Below, piece after piece: positions 24,907 through 34,073 of a stretch of DNA of 64,000 bases. The stretch lies in contig NZ_CP082249.1 of the NCBI RefSeq assembly GCF_019879105.1, forward strand, positions 2,914,001 through 2,978,000, read 5' to 3'. Each line of letters opens with the position of its first letter. Position 1 is the stretch's first letter. This DNA is from Natrinema sp. SYSU A 869 (GTDB taxonomy: Archaea; Halobacteriota; Halobacteria; Halobacteriales; Natrialbaceae). The notes beneath the pieces were generated by a model that was not told where the DNA came from, ran no database searches, and saw nothing but the letters and a program-made list of their open reading frames with translations. A program made the position numbers and the translations under genes.

Positions 24907-25057
24907 CGCGTCGCCGAGACGGTCGAGTAAGGGTGGGATTCGGGGAGCGGTCGGATCGATTCCGATGCATAGCACATCGGCAGCGCCTAGCACTGCCTAT
25001 TGTAGAGTACGTGCTCGAGTCGACTCGAGCCGAAAACGAATCTGGGGGCGGCCGCTC

Positions 25058-26401
25058 TCAGTCGTCGTCCGTTGCGCCGATTCCCGGTTCGACGTTCGCG
25101 GTGTCGATCGATGGCGGTGCGAGCGTGCCGTCGTCCGCATCGAACTCTGGATTGAATAGTTGCAATGCGGTGTGAATCGTACTCCAGTCGTCTTCAGCCG
25201 CCGCCTCGCGGAGGCTCTTGGTCGGCGGCGCGAGCAACTGGTTGACCAGCGAGTCGGCCATCGCCTCGACGACCTCTCGTTGGCCCTCGGTGATCTCGCC
25301 TTCGAGGTGGGAGAGCGCGGTCTCGACCTCCCGTTCCTTGATCCGCTCGGCGGATTCGTACATCGCCGCGATCGCCTCGTCGGCCCGGGCTCGTTTGTAC
25401 TGCTCCGTGAGCAGGTCGTACTCGCGGTCGATCATCGTCTCGACCTCCCGGGCCGCGTCGGCCCGCTGCTCGCGGGTCTCCTCGGTGACCGACTCGAGAT
25501 CATCCAGATCGAACACTCGTACTGACGGCAACGCGTCTGCTGTCGGGGCGACATCCCGTGGCTGGCCGAGATCGACGATCACCTGCTCGGTCTCGCTCGC
25601 GTCGGTATCGCTCTCGCCGTCGAGATGACGGGGTCTGAGCACCGGCTCGTCGCTGCCGGTCGCTGTCACCACGACATCGGCACGGACCGCGACGGTGTCG
25701 AGCGCCTCAAGCGGCGCAGCTCTCGAATCGGTTTCGACTTCCAGATCGGCGACGAGATGGTCGGCGTGGGCGACGGTCCGGTTGGCGACGACGAGTTCAT
25801 CCACGCCGCTGGCCGCGAGGTTGCGAGCGGCGAGCTGTCCCATCTCGCCGGCTCCGACAACTAGCGCGGTCGTACCCTCGAGGGGGAGCTCCTTGGCGGC
25901 CCGCCGTGTCGCGGCCGACCCGAGCGAGACGACCCCCTCGTTGATCGCGGTCTCGGTGCGCGCGCGTTCGCCGACGTGAATGGCCTTCGTGACGGCGGCC
26001 TCGAGCATCGAGTCGATTCCGCCGGCGTTCCGGGCGTCCTCGTAGGCGGTTCGGACCTGCCCGATAATCTGGTCCTCGCCGAGAATGACCGACTCGAGAC
26101 CCGCGGCGACCCGCAGCAGGTGCCGCAGACTCTCGTCGTGGTCCGTCGTGACGATGGCCTCATCGTCGATTGCAGCGAAAAGTTCCTCGAGCGCGGCCCT
26201 GCCGACGGCGTGGTCGGCACCGACGACGTAGGCCTCGACCCGATTACACGTCGAGAGGACGTACGCCTCCTCGATATCGGGAACGGTCAATAGCTCCGTA
26301 ACGGCGCTCTCCTGACTCTCAGGACTGGCAGCGGCCAGCTGGTCGACACTCCCGCTCTCGTGAGTTACCCGCGCGGCAGTTACGACGCCGGTTGACATCA
26401 T
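25058..26401 (-). CDS. hemA: Glutamyl-tRNA reductase
   Basis: HemA reduces glutamyl-tRNA(Glu) to glutamate-1-semialdehyde with NADPH, the first committed step of tetrapyrrole synthesis. The 447-residue protein shows the catalytic cysteine in VLSTCNRVEAYVVG (near residue 52), SVILGEDQIIGQVRTAY, the nucleotide-binding segment ALVVGAGEMGQLAARNLAASG, and the C-terminal dimerisation helix region. Its ATG overlaps the stop of the precorrin-2 dehydrogenase gene by 4 bases, so the two are coupled and share an operon with ahbAB. The C-terminus is extended by an acidic tail, usual for haloarchaea. Confidence 0.97.
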   Translation of the reverse strand: MMSTGVVTAARVTHESGSVDQLAAASPESQESAVTELLTVPDIEEAYVLSTCNRVEAYVVGADHAVGRAALEELFAAIDDEAIVTTDHDESLRHLLRVAAGLESVILGEDQIIGQVRTAYEDARNAGGIDSMLEAAVTKAIHVGERARTETAINEGVVSLGSAATRRAAKELPLEGTTALVVGAGEMGQLAARNLAASGVDELVVANRTVAHADHLVADLEVETDSRAAPLEALDTVAVRADVVVTATGSDEPVLRPRHLDGESDTDASETEQVIVDLGQPRDVAPTADALPSVRVFDLDDLESVTEETREQRADAAREVETMIDREYDLLTEQYKRARADEAIAAMYESAERIKEREVETALSHLEGEITEGQREVVEAMADSLVNQLLAPPTKSLREAAAEDDWSTIHTALQLFNPEFDADDGTLAPPSIDTANVEPGIGATDDD

Positions 26402-27054
26402 GGCCGTTTCCCCCCAGTTGACAGTTCCTCGCCGAGCACGTCCTCAATCACTTGCGCACAGTTGGAAGTACCCGTACGTAAAGCTGTCCAAACATCCGGA
26501 GAATTGACGACATCTGTGACGATCTCTCGTCGTCGATCCACTGATACGTCACGCGTCTTGAGTTCCTCACGCAACCCTGCACAGACCCGAGCCATCTCAT
26601 CGGCCCCGTCGAGCGTTTCCTCGAGGTCCTGTCGGAGGTACTTGCTCAGCGCGGGTGCAGTCCCGCCAGTCGCGATCGCGACGGTTACCGGCTCCTCACG
26701 GACGGTCGCGGGAACGACGACGCTCCTGGACTCGCGCTCCCCCGACCGGTCCGCTCGATTGACGAGGATTCCCCGCTCGCGGGCCGCGTCGGCGACGGCC
26801 TCGTTGATCGCCTCGTCGTCCGTCGCCGCGACGACCAGCGCCGGCGTGGCTCGCTCGAGCCAGCCCGAAATCTCTTCGGGAGCGGGCGCGGCCCGGATCA
26901 GTTCGGCACCGCCGAAGTCGCGATCGGCGAAGGCCGGACTGACGACGAGCACCCGTGCCTCGCGGTCGAACCGCCGGGCCTTTCGGGCACCGACCGGACC
27001 GCCGCCGACGACGAGCACCGTCTCATTCGTGAAATCGTGCAAAAGCGGAATCAT
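26398..27054 (-). CDS. Precorrin-2 dehydrogenase / sirohydrochlorin ferrochelatase-type protein
   Basis: This 218-residue protein corresponds to Met8/SirC or the CysG N-terminal part. The NAD-binding motif VLVVGGGPVGARKARRF is near residue 14, followed by LVVAATDDEAINEAVADAARERGILVNRAD and the conserved VAIATGGTAPALSKYLRQ. It oxidises precorrin-2 to sirohydrochlorin on the way to siroheme and, in haloarchaea, haem. It sits between ahbAB and hemA with a 29-base gap and a 4-base overlap. Whether it also chelates iron cannot be told. Confidence 0.93.
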   Translation of the reverse strand: MIPLLHDFTNETVLVVGGGPVGARKARRFDREARVLVVSPAFADRDFGGAELIRAAPAPEEISGWLERATPALVVAATDDEAINEAVADAARERGILVNRADRSGERESRSVVVPATVREEPVTVAIATGGTAPALSKYLRQDLEETLDGADEMARVCAGLREELKTRDVSVDRRREIVTDVVNSPDVWTALRTGTSNCAQVIEDVLGEELSTGGKRP

Positions 27055-27083
27055 TGTAGATGAGATGGGTCAGACGTGCGGTG

Positions 27084-28166
27084 TTACTGCTCTCTAGTAT
27101 TCGCATCGGCGCGCTCCCCCATCCGTATACCGGTCTTCTTCAATATTTGCGTCGAAAACAGGGAGTCCCAGTCATCGTCAGACACGTCCCAGTGCTCGCT
27201 CATGACTTCGCGGACCCGTTCGATGCGCTGTTGACTCTCAGCCTCGCTGCGACCGTGAGTCATCGCGAAGAAGTTGTACGGCCAGACCCCTTCGTGGCGC
27301 GGGCGTCGGTAACAGTGGGTGACGAACGGTAGCGAGGCGACTTCCGGGCCGACTTCGGAGACGACCTCGTCGGGCACGTTCCAGACCGTCATCCCGTTTT
27401 CCGTGTAGCCCAGCGCGTAGTGGTTCGGTACGACGCCGATCCGCCGGATCTTCCCCTCGCGCTCGAACCGTTTGATTGTCTCGAGGACCCATTCGACGTT
27501 CTGGCTGGTCGCGTCGGCGATGTCCCTGTAGGGTGTCTCAGTCAGCGGGAAGCCATCCTGAATCTCGAGGACGAGGTCCCGTTCGGCCGGCGAGAGCGCG
27601 GCGTCGTCGCTGGGCGCGACTGCGGGGCCGAGATCCGAACAGTCGACCCCGGTGGCCTCGACGTCTCCGTCGCCGTCGAGCGGGCCGTCGACGTAGAACT
27701 TGGCCTCGACGCGGAACTCCTCCCGTTTCGGCAGGTTGTACGTCTCCTGGCCCGTTTCGTCCTCGATCTCGGCAAGTACTTCCTCGACGCGGTCCTCGTT
27801 GGCGACGCTCACGACGAACCAGACATTCAGGTGGGGATGCTCACGCTCGTAGTTGTGGGCTACCTCGCGGTGATCGTTGACTGCCTCGACGATCTCGTCG
27901 AACCGGTCCTCGGGGGCGTGCATGGCCACCAGCGTTGCCGCGCCGCCGATCTCCTGGGCGTTGACGAGGGCCCCGAACCGCGAGAGAACGCCCCGCTCGT
28001 CGAGGTCGCGAATCGTTGCGAGCAGCGCCGCCGCGTCGATGTCGACCCCGTGGTCGTGCATGGCGGCCGCGGCGGCCTCGAACGGCCGTTCCACGACGGG
28101 GAACCCGCCCTGAAAGGCGTTGACGACCGCCCGCTCGTCGTCCGTGAGGTCGACGTCCGTAGTCAT
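27084..28166 (-). CDS. ahbAB: Siroheme decarboxylase, fused AhbA-AhbB (two Lrp-like halves)
   Basis: This 360-residue protein holds two Lrp/AsnC-like units: residues ~10-165 (DDERAVVNAFQGGFPVVERPF ... FGALVNAQEIGG ... HPHLNVWFVVSVANEDRV) and ~195-345 (PAERDLVLEIQDGFPLTETPYRDIA ... RRIGVVPNHYALGYTENGMTVWNV). The paired GFP(V/L)xExP(F/Y) motifs and His-containing C-terminal segments match AhbA and AhbB, which decarboxylate siroheme to didecarboxysiroheme in the alternative haem pathway. The operon with precorrin-2 dehydrogenase and hemA supports this over a regulator role. Start ATG at 28166, with an in-frame ATG 9 bases upstream. Confidence 0.88.
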   Translation of the reverse strand: MTTDVDLTDDERAVVNAFQGGFPVVERPFEAAAAAMHDHGVDIDAAALLATIRDLDERGVLSRFGALVNAQEIGGAATLVAMHAPEDRFDEIVEAVNDHREVAHNYEREHPHLNVWFVVSVANEDRVEEVLAEIEDETGQETYNLPKREEFRVEAKFYVDGPLDGDGDVEATGVDCSDLGPAVAPSDDAALSPAERDLVLEIQDGFPLTETPYRDIADATSQNVEWVLETIKRFEREGKIRRIGVVPNHYALGYTENGMTVWNVPDEVVSEVGPEVASLPFVTHCYRRPRHEGVWPYNFFAMTHGRSEAESQQRIERVREVMSEHWDVSDDDWDSLFSTQILKKTGIRMGERADANTREQ

Positions 28167-28297
28167 ACGCGTCACTCACGGCTGGCAGTGTATAAGCGGA
28201 TTGGAACGCCGACTCGAGGGCGAATAGAGGGTGTGGTCTCCGAACCGTCAGACCGACGCTTCCACGTGCGGCGGCGCGCCGTGCCGCGGCGAACGAC

Positions 28298-28351
28298 GTG
28301 TACGTCCAGTAGCAGTTGTACGTCCAGTAGCAGGTGTACGTCCGGTAGCAC
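28298..28351. repeat. Three tandem 18-bp repeats
   Basis: Three units of 18 bases (28298-28315, 28316-28333, 28334-28351) share the core TGTACGTCC(A/G)GTAGCA with one to three changes. They lie in the 233-base gap between the ahbAB start and the 3' end of the DUF5778 gene, upstream of the haem operon. Confidence 0.85.
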
Positions 28352-28399
28352 TCCGAGAGTGCTGTCCGTTAGCGACCCCGGAATCGGGATCCGATGCGG

Positions 28400-28816
28400 T
28401 TACTCCCCTTCGACGCCCGTCACGTCGAAGCCGAGTTCCTCGATGTCCTCGAGGATCGCCTCGTGGTCCGCGCTCGCCTCGTAGTAGATGACGATGTCGA
28501 AACTGCCCTCACGCAGCAGTTGCTGGCACTCCCAGACGAACGCTTCGTCCTCGAGGGTCAGTCCCTGGTGCTGGTTCGAGGAGAAGTCGGGGTCGTCGTT
28601 GCCTGAGTGGACGTAACAGTCCTGCGGGTCGTACCCCGAGTGCTCGGCGATGATGTCGCCGACGTCGATCGTCGCCTGCATCATCTTGACGTCCTCCTGT
28701 CCGTCGTAGTCGGTGTGGACGATCGCTCCGTTGAGTTCGACCTCGCCGGGCTCGAGCAGTGCTTTGGTCCGCTGGTAGAGGTCCTCGTCAAGCGCGTCGG
28801 AGTTCGTGTTTGCCAT
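28400..28816 (-). CDS. DUF5778 family haloarchaeal protein
   Basis: This 138-residue acidic protein starts MANTNSDALDEDLYQRTKALLEPGEVELNGAIVHTDY. Conserved-looking blocks are MMQATIDVGDIIAEHSGYDPQDCYVHSGNDDPDFSSNQHQGLTL and the C-terminal ADHEAILEDIEELGFDVTGVEG. It fits the haloarchaea-restricted DUF5778 family as I recall it; no function is known. The gene is divergent from uppS and stands alone as a transcript. Confidence 0.78.
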   Translation of the reverse strand: MANTNSDALDEDLYQRTKALLEPGEVELNGAIVHTDYDGQEDVKMMQATIDVGDIIAEHSGYDPQDCYVHSGNDDPDFSSNQHQGLTLEDEAFVWECQQLLREGSFDIVIYYEASADHEAILEDIEELGFDVTGVEGE

Positions 28817-28993
28817 TGTCAGGTTCGAGCGGGGCCGGACTGATAGCCATCACGATTCCGACGGCGTGAGCGCCCCGTCGTTCGACGGGAATTCATGGGA
28901 TCACGACGCCGCGGACCGTGAGTGTGTCGCTCCTTCTCGATGGCAGAACCTCACACACAAGACACATAGTCATCGCTGACTTTTATTCGAACA

Positions 28994-29926
28994 ATGAAGC
29001 GGTGGTTCCGTCAGCGCATTGACGCGGCATACGAGCGGCTGCTCTCCAGAGAGGTCTCCGGTGCGCCGACCCACGTTGCGGTGATTCAGGACGGAAACCG
29101 ACGGTACGCCCGCAGCCAGGGCGGCGACGCCCACGAGGGCCACCGTGCGGGTGCCGAAACGACCGAACGCGTCCTCGAGTGGTGTCAGGATATCGGCGTC
29201 GAGGAACTGACGTTGTACACGTTCTCGACGGAGAACTTCGAGCGTCCTGCGGAAGAAAACGAGGCGTTATTCGACCTCCTCTGCGAGAAGCTCAGGGAGT
29301 TCGCGGAGGCCGACCGCGTCCACGAGAACGAGGTCTGTATCCGCGCGATCGGCGAGACGGAACTGCTCCCCGATCGGGTCCGAGACGCCATCGACTACGC
29401 CGAACGACGCACTTGCGACTACGACAGTTTCGTGCTCAATATCGCACTCGCGTATGGCGGCCGCTCGCGGCTGCTCAACGCGACCCGTGGCGTCGCCGAG
29501 GGTGTCGAAGCGGGCGACCTTGACCCCGACGAGATCGGCGTCGAGGACATCGAGCGTCGGCTGTACGACCAGCCGGTACGAGACGTCGACCTCATCATCC
29601 GGCCCGGCGGCGAAGAGCGGACGTCAAACTTCCTGCCCTGGCACGCGAACGGCAACGAGGCCGCGGTCTTCTTCTGTACGCCCTACTGGCCGGAGTTCTC
29701 GAAGGCCGACTTCCTGCGCGGAATCCGAACGTACGAACATCGAGCGGAATCCTGGCGACGGACTCGCGCGCGCCGCGCACTGGCACTGCTCGGGGCGATC
29801 AGCGAACCCGAACTCGCCGAGGCCCGCTCGATCGTCGATCGGTTCCGCGACTCGCTGCCCTCGAGCGAGCAGCCCGACGCGGAGACGCTCGAGGCGAGTG
29901 ACTCGGACGGTCGAACCGCCGACTGA
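28994..29926 (+). CDS. uppS: Cis-prenyltransferase (undecaprenyl/dolichyl diphosphate synthase family), catalytic
   Basis: This 310-residue enzyme adds isopentenyl units in cis to make the long polyprenyl diphosphate that carries sugars for protein N-glycosylation. The catalytic Asp is in VAVIQDGNRRYARSQGGDAHEGH near residue 34. Further conserved parts are LTLYTFSTENFERP and VDLIIRPGGEERTSNFLPWHAN near residue 200, with the C-terminal YWPEFSKADFLRGI. Length is above the bacterial ~250 because of an acidic C-terminal extension. A second, degenerate homologue lies at 31834-32466, suggesting a two-subunit arrangement (inference). Confidence 0.93.
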   Translation: MKRWFRQRIDAAYERLLSREVSGAPTHVAVIQDGNRRYARSQGGDAHEGHRAGAETTERVLEWCQDIGVEELTLYTFSTENFERPAEENEALFDLLCEKLREFAEADRVHENEVCIRAIGETELLPDRVRDAIDYAERRTCDYDSFVLNIALAYGGRSRLLNATRGVAEGVEAGDLDPDEIGVEDIERRLYDQPVRDVDLIIRPGGEERTSNFLPWHANGNEAAVFFCTPYWPEFSKADFLRGIRTYEHRAESWRRTRARRALALLGAISEPELAEARSIVDRFRDSLPSSEQPDAETLEASDSDGRTAD

Positions 29927-29978
29927 TTTCGGGGCGAAAAACACAGCATTCTAATCTGTTCGGTGCGGTGACTGGTAT

Positions 29979-31394
29979 ATGCGCCGCTTCCTCCTCTGTA
30001 CCCTGTTCGGTGTCGTGCTTCTCTGTGGAGCCGCCGCCGCGTTCCCTGCGAGTGCGACCGCCACCGCTGACACCTCCGACGGAAATGTTACGCTGTACCG
30101 TGCAGACGATGCCGACCTCGAGAGCGTCTCCGACATACGAGCGGGAATCGAGAACGGAACGATCGAGAACGCCTCGGGGCTGCTGATAAACGAAACGCTG
30201 GTGGTCGAAATCAAGTCCAACCAATTAGCCGCCGAACTCGAGGCGGAAAACGCCTCTTCGACGGAGGCCTTCTTCGGTTCGAGCGAGGTAGGTGCCACCG
30301 ACCGGGATCTCATGCTCTCAGCAGAGATCACTGCACCAGGAATGGCACCAGTTGACATCCCGCTTGGATCCGAGAATACAACCGTTCGTCGGAGCGGAAA
30401 CGTGAGCTACGTGATCGTCGATAGCCACGCTGTCGATCCGGAGCACGGTTCGCTTTCCGATGTTTACAACCGATACATCTATTCGCTTCGAGTGGACACT
30501 GAAGCGGTGACAATCGACTCGGACGAACCCTCCGTTCGGTTTCACCGATCGGAACTGGAGGTGGCGTATTTGGACGATGGCGAGCCGCTTCCGGCCGAAC
30601 CGATTCGGCGACACGTCGACGTGAATATCGGCACGACCGACCAATTCGAGGCCCACCTCAAACTCGAGGGCGGCGAGACACGGACTACCATTATCGAACT
30701 GGACGAGGAGGGAAGTTTCTCGTTCGATCTCAGCGACGTCGATCACGGAACGGCGTACACACTGGAGTTCCGCCGCGGTGATGAGACGGTGCAGACCGTC
30801 CGGGGAGAGGTGCTGGAACCGTACGCCAGACTCGAGGTACGAGACGCGAACGCGACGACTAACGAGTCCTATCGAAACGCTTCGAAAGCAGTCAATATGA
30901 CAGCCACGCTCTCTCACGGTGGGAAGATCAGGATACTGAACCCAACCAACGATTCAACCTACGACAGGAAAGCTGTCAGTCCAAACGAGATGTACAACGG
31001 GACGCTTTCGTTAGTCACGTATGATGATGTGGTCAGTCCTACTACTGAGGAGGAATTTCACGTGTATTTCGATCGCGGACCGGCGGCGCTCGAAACGTAC
31101 TATCCGAACGGATCACCGGCCGCAGTCATCCACGAGAACGGATCGGTGACGCGGTACGCTGCCGATTTCGAGACACCGACTGCGGACATCGTCGACGATC
31201 CGCCGGAAACTAAGAACGGATCCACGGCCGAGACCGGCGCGACTGACGGATCGACGGAGCCCGAGAATACGGTCGCGAGCGACGACGAATCCGCCGACGA
31301 ACCGTCGACCGGAGACGATATCCCCGGCTTCACTACGGTCGCGACTGTGGTAGCCCTCTTCCTCGTCGCGAAACGGATCGGCCGCCGAACGTAA
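29979..31394 (+). CDS. Secreted surface protein with PGF-CTERM-like anchor (DUF7827/BGTF-like)
   Basis: This 471-residue protein has a Sec signal peptide (MRRFLLCTLFGVVLLCGAAAAF), then a beta-rich ectodomain beginning near NVTLYRADDADLESVSDI with many N-glycosylation sequons (for example NGT, NAS, NVS). A Thr/Glu/Asp-rich stalk follows (about 410-445), and the tail GDDIPGFTTVATVVALFLVAKRIGRR reads as PGF motif, membrane helix, basic end, the pattern of archaeosortase-processed S-layer-associated proteins. The opening domain resembles those of haloarchaeal BGTF-type surface proteins. It lies between the two cis-prenyltransferase homologues, whose product may carry its glycans. Confidence 0.75.
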   Translation: MRRFLLCTLFGVVLLCGAAAAFPASATATADTSDGNVTLYRADDADLESVSDIRAGIENGTIENASGLLINETLVVEIKSNQLAAELEAENASSTEAFFGSSEVGATDRDLMLSAEITAPGMAPVDIPLGSENTTVRRSGNVSYVIVDSHAVDPEHGSLSDVYNRYIYSLRVDTEAVTIDSDEPSVRFHRSELEVAYLDDGEPLPAEPIRRHVDVNIGTTDQFEAHLKLEGGETRTTIIELDEEGSFSFDLSDVDHGTAYTLEFRRGDETVQTVRGEVLEPYARLEVRDANATTNESYRNASKAVNMTATLSHGGKIRILNPTNDSTYDRKAVSPNEMYNGTLSLVTYDDVVSPTTEEEFHVYFDRGPAALETYYPNGSPAAVIHENGSVTRYAADFETPTADIVDDPPETKNGSTAETGATDGSTEPENTVASDDESADEPSTGDDIPGFTTVATVVALFLVAKRIGRRT

Positions 31395-31441
31395 TCCTCA
31401 CCCAAAGACATTTATTTATCATTAGTACAACGATATGTACG

Positions 31442-31837
31442 ATGTCGGCACTGAACAGCGCTCCCGTCGTCGACGTCGAGCGGTTCGTTCGCCTTACGGA
31501 CGTTCCTCTCGATGAGGCGTATGCGCTCCTTGCGAACCCCCGAACGCGTCTCACGCTCCACGTCCTCTCGACGTGTGAATCACCGCTCTCGCTCGAGTGT
31601 CTGACCGACGCCGTAGCCACTCGAGATGACGCCGACGAACACGCCGTCCGGACCGCACTGAGCCACGTCGTCCTTCCGAAACTCGAGTCACATGACGTCC
31701 TCGAGTACGACCGCGACGCCGGGACGGTCCAGTTGGATCGACCGGTCGTCGCCGCCGCCGACCCGGTCGCGGCGCTCGTCGATCACCCCGAATCGACGGG
31801 CTCGAGTCCCTCGCCGCCGCGTGACTCGGCCGGTTAA
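31442..31837 (+). CDS. DUF7344-type winged-helix protein
   Basis: This 131-residue protein has the haloarchaeal DUF7344 pattern: LTDVPLDEAYALLANPRTRLTLHVLSTCESPLSLECLTDAVA, then RTALSHVVLPKLESHDVLEYDRDAGTVQL, a winged-helix-like DNA-binding fold. A TTTATTTA box lies about 28 bases upstream, so the mRNA is probably leaderless. The last codons overlap the stop of the convergent cis-prenyltransferase-like gene. A paralogue, frameshifted, is at 46509-46858. Target genes unknown. Confidence 0.8.
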   Translation: MSALNSAPVVDVERFVRLTDVPLDEAYALLANPRTRLTLHVLSTCESPLSLECLTDAVATRDDADEHAVRTALSHVVLPKLESHDVLEYDRDAGTVQLDRPVVAAADPVAALVDHPESTGSSPSPPRDSAG

Positions 31838-32466
31838 CGACCGAAGCGGCGAGACCGATTGCAGTACTCGAGAACAGCCCGCAGGAAGTCCCGCTTGCGG
31901 AAGTCCCGCCAGTTCACGTCGGTGAAGTATAGCTCGGAGTAGACCGACTGCCAGATCATGAAATCCGAGAGTCGCTCCGCACCGGTCTTGATCACCAAGT
32001 CCGGCTCCGACGGGAAGACGAGATGGTCTTCGACGTGTTCGTCGTCGATCTCATCGGGCTCGAGGTCGCCCGCATCGACGCGCTCGGCGAGCGTCCGGAC
32101 AGCGCTGGTGAACTCGTGTTTGCCACCGAGGCCGATCCCGATCCGGATCGGTGCGTCGGCCTGCGCTCTGTCTTCCGGGCCCCGCACTGCGATCGGCCGC
32201 GGCGCATCGATCGTCTCGAGTTCGCGCTGTAAGGCCGGCACCGCCGCTGCATCGAGGACACTCACGTAGACCGTTATCTGCGAGGCGTACTCGACAGCCC
32301 ACTCGAAGAAGTCTGTGAGCGTTTCGTACGCACCGCGCTCTAACAGGTCGCGTTCGGTGATCACGAGTGCAACGTGATCGGGTGGCTCGGCCTCGTGGCG
32401 GCGGATTCGGAGCGCCAGATACCGTTCGTACAGTCCCACGGTCGCGACTTTCACGGCCGATGCCAT
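31834..32466 (-). CDS. Degenerate cis-prenyltransferase homologue (non-catalytic subunit-like)
   Basis: This 210-residue protein has the cis-prenyltransferase fold but lacks the catalytic Asp-Gly-Asn-Arg motif: the equivalent strand reads HVALVITERDLLERGAYETLTDF. The C-terminal half is well conserved, DLVIKTGAERLSDFMIWQSVYSELYFTDVNWRDF, closely resembling the dimer and substrate region of bacterial UppS. This is the pattern of accessory subunits such as NgBR in two-part enzymes. I chose the ATG at 32466; an in-frame ATG at 32511 is also possible. It is divergent from the DUF92 gene, 137 bases away. Confidence 0.82.
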   Translation of the reverse strand: MASAVKVATVGLYERYLALRIRRHEAEPPDHVALVITERDLLERGAYETLTDFFEWAVEYASQITVYVSVLDAAAVPALQRELETIDAPRPIAVRGPEDRAQADAPIRIGIGLGGKHEFTSAVRTLAERVDAGDLEPDEIDDEHVEDHLVFPSEPDLVIKTGAERLSDFMIWQSVYSELYFTDVNWRDFRKRDFLRAVLEYCNRSRRFGR

Positions 32467-32603
32467 ACGGGTTACGGGTTTCGTTCGCCTGACGACCGGT
32501 CTGAGATCCATATCTACCCTTCCAGGCGGCTGAGGGCACCGAAAACCGTCTCGAGCCGGGTTCACGAACCTTCAAGTGAACGCCACAGAAAGAGATCGAT
32601 ATC

Positions 32604-33928
32604 GTGACAGCACCCGTTCGGCGAGCCGGCGTGTTCGCGGTCCTCTGTACGCTCTCGCTTGCCGTTCCGCTTTTCGGTCCGCGAGCGGGGGCCGCCGTCG
32701 CCGGTGTCGTCCTGCTGGGGGCGTACGTCGTTCCCGACGGTCCGCTCTTCGATCTGCTCGCCTATCCGGGTGATTACGAGGATTCACGCCTCTACGGACT
32801 CATTACGTTCGTCCTCGCTGGGGTCGCGCTCGGACTCATGGCGACCACGGCGTCGATGCCGGTCGCCGTCTTCGTCGGGACGATCCTGCTCGTCGGCTAC
32901 GGGAACCTCGGCGAGCAACTCGTCAGACTGCGAACGGAGGATTCGGTCGTCCGTGTCGCCAGTTTCTGTGTCACGGCCATCGCGGCCGCCGTCGTCGGAC
33001 AGGCAATCGTCTACTCGCTTGCCGGCGACACTGTCGTATCGATACTGCCGATACTCATCTTTTTGGCCGCCAGCGGTACCCTTCTGGCTGCCCTCCTCCG
33101 TGACGTATTGCTGCGTTCGGACGACCCGATCGTCGTCCTCTCGGTCGGCCTCCTACTCTGGCTGCTCGCGGAGCTCAACCCGACCATCGGTCTCGGAGGG
33201 ATCATCGGTGCGCTCGCGGTCACGGTCGCCTTCGGGTACGCCTCCTACGCGCTCGAGACCGCCTCCATCGCGGGAATGCTCACCGGAGTGTTACTGGGGC
33301 TGCTGACGATCGTCCTCGGCGATTACGGCTGGTTCGCCGTCCTCATCTCCTTTTCGCCATCGGCGGGCTCTCGACGAAGTTTCGCTACGACCGAAAGCAG
33401 GCCCTCGGCGTCGCCGAGGATAACAACGGCGCACGCGGTAGCGGCAACGTCCTCGGTAATGCCGCCGTCGCGCTCGCTGCCGTCCTTGGCTACGCCGCCA
33501 GCGATGCAGGTCTCCTGCCTCGCGAACCCGAACTGTTCCTCTTCGCCTTCGCCGGCTCCATCGCGACCGCAATGAGTGACACGCTCTCGAGCGAGATCGG
33601 CAGTGTCTTCGAGCGGCCGCGGCTGATCACGACCCTCAAGCCGGTCGATCCCGGGACCGACGGCGGCGTCACCTGGCAGGGGGAACTCGCGGGTATCGTC
33701 GGCGCGGCCGTCGTCGCCGGCATCACCTACGGACTCTTTCCCGAGGTCGGGGTCCTCGGTGCGGCGATCATCACCGCTGCCGGTATCGCCGGCATGACCG
33801 TCGACAGTCTGCTCGGCGCGACGCTCGAGGGAACAATCTTGGGCAATCAGGGCGTGAACTTCCTGGCGACGCTGTCGGGTGCGCTCGTGTGTGCGTTTCT
33901 GGTGCTGTCGTTCGCCGTGCTCGGTTGA
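32604..33928 (+). pseudogene. DUF92 family membrane protein (polyprenyl/phytyl phosphate kinase-like), frameshifted
   Basis: The ~440-residue product has about ten membrane helices. The C-terminal DUF92 region contains KFRYDRKQALGVAEDNNGARGSGNVLGN, SIATAMSDTLSSEIG and VFERPRLITTLKPVDPGTDGGVTWQGE, characteristic of the family. The frame breaks at the T-run 33351-33354; one added T turns LISFSPS into LISFFAIGGLSTKFRYD and joins both parts, so a one-base deletion is inferred. Plant VTE6, a phytyl-phosphate kinase, belongs to this family. The divergent neighbour is a cis-prenyltransferase homologue, so a role with polyprenyl phosphates is plausible. Start GTG at 32604. Confidence 0.85.
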
Positions 33929-34073
33929 GCGGTGGATCACGCGAGACAGCTCTCGTTGGACTCAGTTACATCGTACATCGGAATCAACGACTAACTCAGC
34001 ACCGCCTGTGACGCCGCTATCGAGGTGTATTGGACTGTTCGAGAGAATCGATATCGATGCAGTCGCCGGCGGT

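Noticed and set aside
32604-33928. Two separate genes in the DUF92 region
   Set aside because: The sequence between the two open frames translates to conserved DUF92 motifs once one T is added at 33351-33354, so it is one broken gene.
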